From Charina bottae (lineage: Eukaryota; Chordata; Lepidosauria; Squamata; Charinaidae): a DNA stretch of 64,000 nucleotides. Shown here piece by piece: positions 22,550-33,265 of the stretch. A program made the translations under genes and the position numbers. The notes beneath the pieces were generated by a model. That model was not told where the DNA came from. It worked only from the letters and a program-made list of their open reading frames with translations, and searched no databases. How positions within the stretch are numbered: the first letter of the stretch is position 1; each line of letters opens with the position of its first letter. Location: contig JALMGJ010000002.1 in assembly GCA_023362775.1 (NCBI GenBank), forward strand, positions 107,811,981 to 107,875,980, in the 5' to 3' direction.

Positions 22550-25500
22550 CTAATCATCAAATCCCCATATTAGCTTTACTCCTCCTACTTTTTGCAAATA
22601 GTCCATCAAAGGTTTCCACTCTTTAAGAAAGTAACAATTTGAATTGTCTTTTAAGAAGCAAGTCAATTTATCATTTTCTGCCATCTCTAATAGTTTCAAC
22701 ATCCAACCCTGTATTGTTGGTACACTTTGATTTTTCCAGTTTTGTGCATATAAGAGTCTTGCTGCTGTGATCATATATTGTATTATTCTAGAGAAATGTT
22801 TTTCTATTTGTACCTCCCAAATTCCAAGGAAAAAAAATTCTGGTTTAAATGGTATTCGTATCTGTAGTATATTTTGCATCAATGAATGTATCTCAGTCCA
22901 AAATTCTTTTGCAATGTTACAAGTCCACCACATATGGTAAAAAGACCCCTCTTGTTTTATACATTTCCAACATAAGTTGGATATGTTCCCATACATTTTT
23001 GAGAGTTTTTGTGGGGTCATATACCATCGATACATCATCTTATAAAAATTTTCTTTTAAGTTGTAGCATAAGGTGAATTTTAATCCTTTAGTCCACATAT
23101 CTTCCCATTGATGAAGTTGTATATTGTGGCCAATATTTTTCGCCCATTGAATCATACAATCTTTAACTTGTTCCTCTACCATTTCTCCTTTTAACAATAA
23201 TTTATACATTCTAGCAATTAAGCGTTCATCATTTTCACATAATTGTATTTCAAATTCTGATTTAGTTTGTTCAAATTCTAATTTTTTTTATCTAATTTAA
23301 ATTTCTCTATAAGTTGCATATAGGAGAGCCATTGAAAGGTATAACCTTCTTGGGCAAGTTCTTCTTTTGATTTTATCACATAGTGTCCTTGTTCTTTTTT
23401 TAAGAAGTCCTTATATGTCAGCCACTTATCTTTATTTCTTACTTCTGTTCTATAAAAAGCTTCTTGCGTGGAAATCCATAAAGGTCTCTTATAACATAAA
23501 GTTGATTTATATTTATTCCAAATTCTCATCAAGGATCTTCTAATATAATGATTTTTAAAGTCCACATTTATTTTAGCCTTATCATACCACAGATATCCAT
23601 GCCATCCAAATCTCAATTCATGACCTTCCAGATTTAATAATTTTTCATTTCTCAAAACAATCCATTCCTTAAGCCATACCAGACCACAAGCTGCATGGTA
23701 TAGTTTCAAGTTTGGGAGTCCTAAACCACCTCTTTCTTTTGAATCTTGCAAGACTTTATATTTTATTCTTGGTTTTTTCCCTTGCCAAATGAACTTAGAA
23801 ATGTCTTTCTGCCACTGTTTAAATGGTTCCTCTGATGTCAGTATAGGTATTGTTTGAAAGAGATATAGAATTCTTGGTAATATATTCATTTTAATCACTG
23901 ATATTCTCCCCAATAATGATAGTTGTAGTTTTCCCCAACGATCTAAATCTTTTTTAATATCAATCCAAAGCGGGATATAGTTATTTTGAAATAATTTGAC
24001 ATTTTTCGATGTTAAATAAACTCCCAAATATTTTACTTTTTTCTCCAAAGAATATCCTGTAATTTCTCTCAATTTCTCTTGTTGGTGATAGTTCATGTTT
24101 TTAGTCAAAACTTTTGTTTTCTGTAAGTTAATTTTGAACCCTGCTAACGACCCAAAGTCCTTCAATTTCTGCATCAGTATTTCAATTCCATCCAGTGGAT
24201 TCTCTAATGTAATGACTAGGTCGTCTGCAAAGGCTCTTAATTTGTAAACTTCCTTTTTAACTCTGATACCATGAATACCATCATCTTGTCTAATATCTCT
24301 AAGTAGAACTTCTAAGATCAATATAAACAAAAGCGGAGATAAAGGACAGCCTTGTCTTGTGCCTTTTTGTATTTCACAAGGTTTACTAAATTCTCCATTA
24401 ACAATTATTTTTGCAGATTGAGGTGTATAAATTGATTTAATCCACTTAATAAAATTCCCACCAAAGTTCATAATCTCCAATACTTTAAACATAAAGGACC
24501 AATTTAAATTATCAAATGCTTTTTCAGCATCTATGAATATCAAGGCGGATTGTTTTTCATTATGTTGTTCTAAATACTCTAATACATCCAAAACATTTCT
24601 AATATTGTCTCTAATTTGTCTTTTGGGTAGAAAACCTGCTTGATCTTGATGAATAAAATTTCCAAGAGTATTTTTCAATCTTTCCGCTAAAACTGTCGTA
24701 AATATCTTATAATCATTATTCAATAATGATATTGGTCTGTAATTCTTTGTTGAATTCAAATTTAGTTGTTCTTTCGGAATCAAAGTAATATGAGCCTCTT
24801 TCCATGTTTCTGGCATAATTCCTGTTTCCAAAATTGAATTTATAGTTTTTTGGAGAGGAATACTCAATTCATCTTCAAAGTATTTGTAGTAGGCTGCCGA
24901 TAGTCCATCCGGACCTGGTGCTTTTCCACTTTTAATTTTCTTAAAAGCCATTAACATTTCTTCTTTTGTTATAGGATTATTAAGTAATGTTCTTTGTTCA
25001 TCATTTAAAACAGTTAATCTTTGCTTACTCATATATTCATCAATTTCAGCTATTTTAACATCCTGTTTTTTATACAATGCTGTATAGTAAGAATGAAATG
25101 CTTCTTGTATTTCCACATTATTCACTAAGATTTTCCCTTTATGTTGTATATTAGAAATTATATTTTTTTGTCTTTGTTTTCTTAACTTATGAGCTAACCA
25201 TCTTCCTGGTTTATTTGCAAATTCAAAATATTTCTGTTTTGTAAATTTCATTTGAATTTCTATTTCCTGTACCAAAATCATCGAAATTTGTTTTTGTAGA
25301 AATTTAATTTGAGTTATCAATGTATTATCCATCGGTTTGTCCCTCAGACATTTCTCTTTATTTTTAATTTCATCCAAAATCAATTGAATTTTTTCTTGTT
25401 TCTTTTTCCGCATTTGAGCATTATATTGAATAAAATAACCCCTCATATACGCTTTACTTGCATCCCAAATTACTTGTGTACTGGTATCCTTATTTGAGTT

Positions 25501-26310
25501 AAGTAGAAAGTATTCTCTTAGTCTTTTCTTACATATGTCAACAACATCTTCTTTCTGGAAAATTGACTCATTTAGCCTCCATCGAAATGCATTCCTTTTT
25601 CCTTTAATAGTTAATAAAACAGGGTTATGATCTGATATAATTTTAGGTAATATTTCAACTTTATTTACATGCATCATTAAGGTTTTAGAGATCAAGAACA
25701 TATCTATTCTGGAAAATGATCTGTATCTTTCTGAGTAATATGTATATTCTTTGGAGTTTCCATTCATAAGTCTCCAAATGTCTTGTAAGTCCAACATATC
25801 TTTTAAATCAAAGAAAGTTTGGGGTAGTTTTCCCTGTGTAGGTTTCACATTTTTTTGCGAATGTCTATCTTTCATTGGGCTAATCACCCCATTCCAGTCC
25901 CCCATAAAACACCAAATCTCATATGATAAGTCCAAAAGTTTGTCCATTAGGTTCTTATAAAATAATCCTTTATCAAAATTTGGAGCATAAATCCCAACTA
26001 TCAATGTTTTAATCCCCTGTATATTTACTTCCACTGCAATATATCTTCCTTCATCATCAGTCAATATTAATTTTGGATTAAGTTTTTGTTGTATATACAG
26101 GACTACCCCCTTAGTTTTTTTTAATCCAGCTGAAATAAATTCTTCTCCTAGTTGTTTTTGAATCAAATACTTAATGTCTTTTTTACAAATGTGAGTCTCT
26201 TGTAAGCAAATTACATCCAATTTTATTTTTTTCAAAAAATGAAAAATTTTCTTTCTCTTTTGGGGAGAATTTGCCCCATTTATATTCCATGTTAGATATT
26301 TAAAGTCCAT
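22550..26310 (-). pseudogene. L1 ORF2 endonuclease-reverse transcriptase with one frameshift
   Basis: The first frame, 26310-23278, is 1010 codons. The APE-type endonuclease has TWNINGANS (7-15), LQETH (36-40), GDWN (137-140) and SDHNP (226-230). The reverse transcriptase has GPDGLSAAYY (466-475), NYRPISLLN (523-531), FIDAEKAFD (592-600), GTRQGCPLSP (650-659) and AFADD (693-697). The frame stops at GATAAAAAAAATTAG (23290-23276), an A8 run. The C-terminal domain resumes in another frame, with no stop between, to 22550. It includes the zinc-knuckle-like CWKCxxxxxxFxHxWWxC (within 22990-22915). Together this is the usual ORF2 length of about 1253 codons. One base lost from the A run explains the break. 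ORF2p nicks target DNA and copies L1 RNA by target-primed reverse transcription. Confidence 0.9.
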
Positions 26311-26423
26311 GATATTTGGATATTTAAAAGTTCTTTTTTAAATCCACTCCAGTAGCTCCCATCTCCGATAAGTCCTCACTCTTTTCCTTATCTTTAAATG
26401 TCTCTTTCATTTCTTCCAGAACT

Positions 26424-27398
26424 TTAGATACTCATATCTGTCATATATTTCTCTATGAAGGCCTTTGCTTTCAAAATGGAATTTATTTTAAATCTTTGTT
26501 CTTTAAAAGTGAAAGATACTCCTTCTATTCTTTCCCATCTAAATGATATATTATTTTGCTTTAATTTATCTGTAAAGAAGGAGTATTCTTTTCTTTTTCT
26601 TAATATTCTTAATGGGACTTCTTTTAAGACAATTATCTCTTTCCCTGCTATATTTAATCTGTCACTGTAATGCTTCTTCAAAATTTGTTCTTTTGTAACT
26701 TTCCTCACGAAATATATCAATATGTCTCTTGGCACTTTCTTCTCTCTAGCGTAACGTGAGTTAACTCTAAAGATTTTATCTGTTTCTGAGTCCAGATCTT
26801 CTTCTTCTATCTGTGAGTATTGAGCTAAAGCACCAACTATATATTCTCTCGTATTCTCATCTGACTTTTCTGGAACTCCTCTCAATCTCAATATGAATTC
26901 TTTTTCTCTCATTTCTGCTAGAGCAATAGCATCTAAGTTGTATTCCATATCTTTAGTAATAGATTCTGATTTAATCTCTAGTTTCTTTACCTGTTCTTGT
27001 GTCTCTTTCGATTCCCCTGATAAGGTATTTACTACCTCTTTAATATTTTGTGTTTCTTTTCTAAATTCTTCTTTTAAGTCTTCTTTCATTGCTTCCATTT
27101 TTTTATCTACTTGTTGACCTAAATTGTTGATTTTTTTCCCCATTTTTATATCTAAGGAGGCAATTGAATCGTCCATCTTTTTCTCCAATGTAGCAATTGA
27201 GTCATCCATCTTTTCCTCCAGGGTAGCAGTTGAGTCATCAATTTTTTGGTTCAGTGCTGCAATCGCATCCAATATTTTTTTCATGTCTGATGTTGGTACT
27301 TCAGAAGATGATGCGATGGAATCAGTAGGCATTCTCCCTGTTTCTTTCTCCTTTTCCTTATCTCTGTCCCTCTTCACTCTTGCAGCCAGAGTGGCCAT
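26424..27398 (-). CDS. L1 ORF1 protein (RNA-binding, coiled coil), intact
   Basis: 324 codons if started at the ATG at 27398 (MATLAARVKRDRDKEKEK). The in-frame ATG further upstream would add 45 mostly hydrophobic residues encoded by the pyrimidine-rich leader, so I reject it. The protein is hydrophilic with a basic N-terminus. A predicted coiled coil covers about residues 40-150. It includes three consecutive 11-residue units at 52-84 (KMDDSIATLEK type). An RRM-like segment starts near LRLRGVP (170-175), and a C-terminal domain covers about 210-320. In the L1 family ORF1p trimerises on L1 RNA and acts as a nucleic-acid chaperone in the cytoplasmic RNP. No premature stop or frameshift is visible. 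The stop lies 113 bp before the ORF2 start. Confidence 0.85.
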   Translation of the reverse strand: MATLAARVKRDRDKEKEKETGRMPTDSIASSSEVPTSDMKKILDAIAALNQKIDDSTATLEEKMDDSIATLEKKMDDSIASLDIKMGKKINNLGQQVDKKMEAMKEDLKEEFRKETQNIKEVVNTLSGESKETQEQVKKLEIKSESITKDMEYNLDAIALAEMREKEFILRLRGVPEKSDENTREYIVGALAQYSQIEEEDLDSETDKIFRVNSRYAREKKVPRDILIYFVRKVTKEQILKKHYSDRLNIAGKEIIVLKEVPLRILRKRKEYSFFTDKLKQNNISFRWERIEGVSFTFKEQRFKINSILKAKAFIEKYMTDMSI

Positions 27399-28653
27399 AT
27401 TGCGTGTAGTATTCCTGTAAAAAAAGAGAAAGAAAAATAACGGAAGACAAAAGGAAACAGCAACAGACAACAACAAAAAAGGAGAAAGAAAGAAAAAAGG
27501 GAAGTGGAAGAGGGAGGGTAAAAAATTATTCAAAAATTCAAAAGCAAAAGGTGAATAGGAGAAGGAAAAGAAAAAAATTCAATATACAATAAAAAGTAAA
27601 AAGTAAAAATAATACTGCCTTTTCTTAATAGTTATTGCATAAAAAAAAGGACAGAGTGTACTTTGGTAAAATCAACAATTCTCATATAGAAAAAATAGAA
27701 GATAAGAGTACAACAGGTATTTCTTTTAACTGTAGTCAAAATATCCTTGAAAATTTTAATAACAATCCAGTTCTCAGGCAAGCTTGTAATCAGAAGTCCC
27801 AAAGAGGAGGGAGGAAAAAATCAAAAAAAAAAAAAGGGGGGGGGGAAGGGAGAGCTTCAGCTCTAGATGTCTTTACTCTCCAGGATAAAATGTAACAAAG
27901 AAGTCTATTAAAATCCCATATAATAAGGAAATTCGAAAAACTGTTTAAGGCAAAGGAACTCCAAAAATACCCTTTATAATCCAAATAATCCAAATAATAT
28001 CCAAACACATTGCAGGAGAAAAAAAGAGAAAAAAGCCATATCAAGATGAAAAACAGAAATAAAATAAAATAAAAGGCAGACCATTAATCCATTTGAATTC
28101 AAAATCCAGAGAGGAAAATAGATTAGTCCCACATAAGTAGATAAGCCATTTGTCAATAGTCAATGTCACTCAGTATCACTTAGCTCCGAGTAAAGTCATT
28201 ATTCTTTAAACTCCCACCATTTTCTCAAGTCGTCTTGGCAAGAAAGTTACACAAGCACCAGCAATATCAATCAATCATGTCCATAGAAGGATCTTAGCAG
28301 ATAATACATAAAGCTAAAATAAACACAAATATAAATCAGTGACTAAAAGTGCTGAATTTAGGTGCTACTTATCTGAAAAGATTTCGCGGTTTCCTGTAGA
28401 GCAATAACGATGATTCTTCCAGTCGCCTTCGCCGCTTCAATTTCCTTTTTCCCGTGGTGGAAAGACGGGAATTGGGAAAGAGCGGCGATTCAGCGACCCT
28501 TGTGGTTTATCTTCTGATCCCCTTTTCTTCAAAGGGGAGATTTCAGCAGTTTCTGTCTCTTTAAAAACCGCTGCAGCCAGGCAAACCGCGGAGCCGAGAC
28601 AGGAGCTCTCGGTTCAGCGCACCGACATCTTCAGCACCCGGAAGCGATCTCCC
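27399..28653 (-). promoter_or_regulatory. L1 5' UTR / presumptive internal promoter
   Basis: 1.25 kb between the 5' TSD and the ORF1 start. The first 270 bp (28380-28650) is much richer in G+C and CpG than the surroundings. Near the very 5' end it reads GCTGAAGATGTCGG on the minus strand, resembling the AAGATGGCG YY1 motif found at mammalian L1 starts. The proximal part, towards ORF1, is A/G-poor on the plus side and purine-biased. Promoter activity is inferred from position. Confidence 0.55.
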
Positions 28654-28670
28654 ACCCTGGCAAATTTGCT

Positions 28671-29640
28671 GATCCCAGGGAATCAGGGTTGGCAAACCTG
28701 AAGAAGAGTTGGCAGAAGCTTACCCACTCCACTTCTTTTTTCCTTTGTTCAACTTCCTATGTAATTGTGGGGGAGGGGGAGAGAAAGAGAAAGAGAGAAA
28801 TGGGGTTCCTAGAGTAGCCCCCTTTTTATGGAGTTGCCAAAGCACTTCCTTTCTCTGTTGACAGTTGGAAGTAAAATGAATACAGTGATAAACCTCTGTT
28901 CTCTGTTCGTGTGACACAGCTGACTGGGAGAGAATAGTTTAACCCTAAACAACTCAAAGCTTTTTGGGGATACAATGCTCACATGTTATACACTATCTCC
29001 ACACATGATCCACTTAAGTATGTTGTGGCAATATAGCAGAGATTGCTGTTTGAATTTCAGTGAAATTTCCAGAAGGAAATACTCTCCATTTGAACTTTGT
29101 TTCTGCTTCCTAGGGGAAAGCTAAAATATCAATCAATATTTCAAAAGTAGAGTTACAAATGGCTGTGTAGGAGGATCAAATCAAAGTAAGGAAAAGCCCA
29201 ATCTTGAGTTTTCAGGCAGTAGCACCTTTTAGGAAGAAACCAAGAGAAAACATTTTCTAAATAAATTGAGAAATACAAGTCTGACCTCAGCTTTTCTAAA
29301 GCCCCCAAATACTATTTCTGTACCACAGTGGTGGTGGTGGTGGTGGTGGTGTTTTTCCTAGCCCATTAAGATATTGTGAATATCTTGCCCTTTTGGTGCC
29401 ATTTGACCTTCAGGAGATAGTGGCTCTTTCTTCTCCATGGTGGAACCCACAGATTCATTTTCTGCTTATTATTCATTTGGAAATCATAAAAAGAAGAGAG
29501 GAAAAGGGGTTTTAATAGATTCTGCAAGTGACATAAAAAAACAGTCTTTGTCACTTGAATGGGCTAAATATTATCATGTAACCATCCTTCAAATATTAAA
29601 GAATAATGCTACTGTTTTTTTCTTCTATTATAGTTTGTTT
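28671..29640. other. No gene recognised
   Basis: A GA-rich stretch near 28774-28800 and a (GGT)n run at 29328-29352. Otherwise nothing is assignable. Confidence 0.5.
29328..29352 (+). repeat. (GGT)n microsatellite
   Basis: Eight trinucleotide units. Confidence 0.9.
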
Positions 29641-29649
29641 CTTGTTGTT

Positions 29650-29878
29650 TTTATTTATTCAATTTATATGGCCGCCCATCTCAACAAGTGACTCTGGGCA
29701 GAATTAAAATAAAATAAAAACAATTACAAGCATTACAAAAATTAAAATACAAAGCTGTCAAGAAACATCAAACCGAAATCACTAATGCAACCAAGAAACA
29801 GGTCCCTGCACAAACTCGGGGGCCCAGGCCTGGGCACAAAACCAGGTCTTCAGGGCCTTACAGAAGGCCACTAGGAGT
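29650..29878 (-). mobile_element. L2-like LINE 3' end
   Basis: TTTATTCAATTTATATGGCCGCCCATCTCAACAAG, then GACTCTGGGCAG, then the reverse complement of the terminal ORF2/3' UTR (CCTGAAGACCTGGTTTTGTGCC on the minus strand). It is severely 5'-truncated. Confidence 0.65.
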
Positions 29879-29879
29879 T

Positions 29880-29990
29880 TGTTTTTCTTATTATATTGTT
29901 TTTATATTGTTTTCTGTATTGTGAATCCCCGTAGTTGTTTGGAGTCAGGCAGCATCAAATCAAATCAAATAAAAAAATAAAAATATCCCA
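29880..29990 (+). mobile_element. LINE 3' tail, opposite orientation to its neighbour
   Basis: TTGTATTGTTTTCTGTATTGTGAATCCC, then GGAGTCAGGCAGCATCAAAT and AAATC/AAAT repeats. This resembles the TTGTGAGCCGCCC...GAGTC...GGGCGGCA...AAATAAA class of L2/CR1 ends. It is joined back-to-back with the minus-strand tail before it. Confidence 0.5.
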
Positions 29991-30485
29991 CTAGCTTCAG
30001 GTTGTGAAGGTATGAGACATTTGTTATAATAAGATTGAATGTACAATGTTTTGCTCAAGTTAATTTACAAAGTCTTGTTAAACACATATGCATCTGTACA
30101 AAAGTCTTGTTGAATTCAGCTGGGATTTTTCTAGGCTACTTTAATAGCTATTAATACTCTTTTGCTTAGATAACATTCTCTGTCAATTTTCACAACCAGG
30201 TTTGCCTCTATAATAGAGTAATTGTAATAGTGTCAGCATTTATTTGGATTCAGTCTTCCTGTTTCAACCGAGACAGTTCATGATGTGGTGGGAATAACAG
30301 CTAGATTCTCCATAGCACAAGCTGGTTCTGATTGGTAGGGCAAATAAACTTTTTTTTCCTATACATGTACTGTTTTAGGGGGAAAAATAATGGAAATACT
30401 GATGCTTCTTTAAGCAAGAGAATATAAATTAACACTATTCATTTGAAGATTTTGGAATATACTGGTTAACATAAAGCCTGTAAGG

Positions 30486-31056
30486 CAGAGCTTTCCAAAC
30501 TGTGTGTCGCGACACATTTCTGTGTCGCTGCAAGGGCCCAGGTGTGTCGCGGGGGAACCCGGAAGAGGAGGCCATGCACCACGTGGAGCCCTGCCCATCC
30601 CTTGCCACGCCGACAGGTCCCTGGGTCGCGACACAGAGTTTGGAAAGCTCTGATCTACAATTACATACAATACAATACATACAATACAAGACTGGGGGGC
30701 TAGGGGGAGGGATTTGGAGCCGGCAGCCAATCACGTGGGGTGGGGTTTGGAGCCGGGAGCCAATCACATGGGCCGGGGGTGGGGTTTGGAGCCGGCAGCC
30801 AATCACATGGGCCAGGGGCGGGGTTTGGAGCCAGCAGCCAATCACGTGGGCTGGGGGCGGGGTTTGGAGCCGGCAGCCAATCACGTGGGCCAGGGGTGGG
30901 GTTTGGAGCCGTCAGCCAATCACGTGGGCTGGGGGCGGGGTTTGGAGCAGACAGCCAATCAAGTGGGCCGGGGGGCGGGGACTCCTCATTAGTGTGTCAT
31001 GAAATTATGCATGGCTAAAAGGCGTGTCACCAACATGAAAAGTTTGGAAAGCCCTG
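30486..31056. mobile_element. hAT-type non-autonomous element with internal minisatellite
   Basis: The left terminus CAGAGCTTTCCAAACT (30486-30501) and right terminus AGTTTGGAAAGCCCTG (31041-31056) are inverted repeats. They are flanked by a perfect 8-bp TSD CTGTAAGG (30478-30485 and 31057-31064), the hAT signature. A third terminus, AGTTTGGAAAGCTCTG, lies inside at about 30638-30653, so a shorter copy may be embedded. The centre is a 39-bp tandem array. There is no transposase. It is related to the element at 42332-42621. Confidence 0.8.
30716..30982 (+). repeat. 39-bp minisatellite with CCAAT, E-box and GC-box motifs
   Basis: One 33-bp unit is followed by six 39-bp units starting GGAGCC. 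Units contain AGCCAATCA (CCAAT box), CACGTG or CACATG (E-box) and GGGGCGGGG or GGGGTGGGG (GC box). Because 39 is 13 codons, all + frames stay open and create spurious proteins. Confidence 0.9.
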
Positions 31057-31140
31057 CTGTAAGGGAATGTAGAAGTGAAGACAGAATGGCCAAAGAATGG
31101 CCAAAGAGTAGCCACAGGCATTTTTCCCTATTTGGGAAAA

Positions 31141-31195
31141 AGAGAGAGAGAGAGAGAGAGAGAGGGAGGGAGGGAGGGAGGGAGGGAGGGAGGGA
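31141..31195 (+). repeat. (GA)n-(GGGA)n microsatellite
   Basis: GA dinucleotides pass into GGGA tetranucleotides. Confidence 0.95.
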
Positions 31196-31199
31196 AAGA

Positions 31200-32302
31200 A
31201 ACAATCCTTGTATTCAGTCTGGTAATAGAATAGAAATTAAAGCATGAAGGGATTGTTTGAAAGCTTGACTTGACGTGATAAAGCTAAGGTATTAGAAGAG
31301 ACAACGGAACTGTTATAGGATAGACAAACTCAGGCAAAGCAATGGAGGAAACCAGTCTACAATGGAATTACAAAATGATTAATCAATACAATGAGAATTT
31401 GTCCACTGAAAAAGAGCTTGGGGAGTCTTCTTGAGGGACCCAGCATTGCAGCCGGCAGTTTAAAGATAATGAAAGAAGCCCAGCAAAGGCAAAGAAATGC
31501 ATTTGATTCTCTAGTAAAGTAATTTGTGAATGCTTTAAATTACCCTAATCACCTCCCCTCCAGCCGTTGGTATGTGCTGTCTCTTTAGTTATTTTTTTAA
31601 AGGTTTGGGGAGAGGTGTTCTGTAAATGGAAGCTGCAAAATAATTATACACACACCATTTTAGCATTTTGACAATGCAATCCCAAACATTTGTTCTCATT
31701 AGAATGCAAATCAACTCATTTAATAATCCCACATGAGAATTTTCCCACACTCAGCTTAAAAAGCACAATAGTATTCAAAATATTAATAAATGCCAAATAT
31801 GGAAACTTCTGTGCCTTCTTAACAGCTAATGGTAGGTTTTGTTGTTTTTAAGTAGACTTTCATTTCTAACAACTGTCCTCCAACCAAATTTTAATTGAAA
31901 TTTAATAAAGAAAAGGTTCCGGGATGGGCTTTGAAAAAAAAATATGATGACAATATCATTTGCTTAATGCATAAATAGTTATGCTTTTTCCCATATAGTC
32001 ATACAACTTGTCCTACAAATCAATGTAGTATTTTGCCTCAAGTAGCATTTAATGTTAAAAAGCTACACTATTGTTAATACTTTAAGATCTGGTGCAGGTT
32101 CAAAGCAATATTCTGAATTGTTTCATTAAACCTTATGAACAAGAATAGCATTAGATTTGAAGACAAAGTATAGTTTTCATACAATAAATTTAGAACCTTT
32201 TTTTAAAAAAAGAAAATTGAATATCAGGATTTTCCAGTGAAATGATATACCTGTGATGCAATCATCTTTCTGGCCATTGTATTCTCTCTCCTGGAAAGCT
32301 AG
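31200..32302. other. Unique-looking AT-rich DNA, no gene
   Basis: No repeat family or coding signal recognised. The stretch 31500-31800 is free of obvious repeat landmarks. Confidence 0.45.
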
Positions 32303-32480
32303 AATGTAGGCATGAAAGCCGGCTGGGTGACCTCGGGCCCGTCACTCTCTCTCAGCCCAACTCACCTTACAGGGTTGCTGTTGTGGGGAAATTAGGAGGA
32401 GGAAGGAGTACTAGGTATGTTCGCCGCCTTGAGTTATTTATAAAAATAATAAAGGCAGGATAAAAAAATCTACAAAAAAT
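32303..32480 (+). mobile_element. MIR/CORE-type SINE
   Basis: GGCATGAAAGCCGGCTGGGTGACCT, then GTCACTCTCTCTCAGCCCAACTCACC and CGCCGCCTTGAGTTATTTATAAA, ending GGCAGGATAAAAAA. Same family as 10228-10426 but on the + strand and slightly 5'-truncated. No clear TSD seen. Confidence 0.7.
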
Positions 32481-32879
32481 AAAGAAAACCTTTAAAAAAT
32501 ATTATTTTACTCTGAGTGGCTATGGGAAACCCAGTATATGGCAGTGCAGGAGACTCTTGCTTTTTAAAGTAAATGGACTGCATTGAACTTAATAATATAG
32601 CACCAACTGTACATTTCTCCAAGTTTTAATAGCACATTTCCTCACTCAAAAACTGAATTAAAATGTACATATTAAGGAAACCTGTATATAGATGTTCATA
32701 TCAGGGAAGTTGTGCCAAGACTGCATATGTTAGAATGAACTATGTAGAAATAAATGTGAAGTTTCCTATTTCTTTTCTTTTTTCTTCTTTTATTCACAGA
32801 TTGAGGCATCAATTGGATGGAATGAACTTATGAAAGAATACATGAAAAGTGGGCATAGACTAGAAATTTAATGAAGTAT

Positions 32880-33265
32880 ATATCGGTAATTTAGGCTGAG
32901 GTCCTAATTTAGTGCCATTGGATTTGGGAGGACTTGACAGAGCTTGGGGAAATGGCAAAGCTGATCAGTTTGGTCAGGGAAAAAATGATAAAGACTTTTT
33001 TAAAAGACTGGAAGCCTTATATAGACTTTTTGTTGAAAGAAGAAAAAACTCAATTGATTATATATGGATTTGGGGATTAAAAATATTCATACAGGAAGGG
33101 GAAATAATAAGATGGCAATTACTCGATAGAAGAAGGATAGAAGTCATAATTCTATGTTTTTTTTTTCTTTTTTCTTTTCTCTTTTCTTATTTTCTATATA
33201 TTTTTCCTTAACATTCTTTTATTTTTTTATTGTACTGAAAAATTCTAATTAAAAAATAATAAGGA
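32880..33265 (+). pseudogene. Possible L1 3' end
   Basis: The frame 32912-33211 has an L1-tail feel (FFKRLEALYRLFVERR), then a T/C-rich block (33158-33225) and ATTCTAATTAAAAAATAATAAGG, like the pyrimidine-rich 3' UTR and tail of the L1 at 22.3 kb. It is diverged and not certain. Confidence 0.4.

Larger units (their letters stand above)
22288..28653 (-). mobile_element. Full-length L1 retrotransposon with perfect 17-bp TSD
   Basis: A 6.37-kb element on the minus strand is bounded by the identical 17-mer ACCCTGGCAAATTTGCT at 22271-22287 and 28654-28670. Order on the minus strand: CpG-rich 5' leader, ORF1 (27398-26424), 113-bp spacer, ORF2 (26310-22550, one frameshift), pyrimidine-rich 3' UTR and an AATAAAATTTAAAA-type end. 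A complete 5' end, an undiverged TSD and nearly open ORFs indicate a young insertion. Confidence 0.93.

Noticed and set aside
26424..27533. Longer ORF1 start giving a hydrophobic N-terminus that looks like a signal peptide
   Set aside because: The extra 45 residues come from the pyrimidine-rich leader. The ATG at 27398 gives the basic, coiled-coil start expected of ORF1.
30410..31018. Five overlapping frames with repeated AANHVGWG or QSHGPG units
   Set aside because: The 39-bp period keeps all frames open. The array lies in a non-autonomous hAT element.
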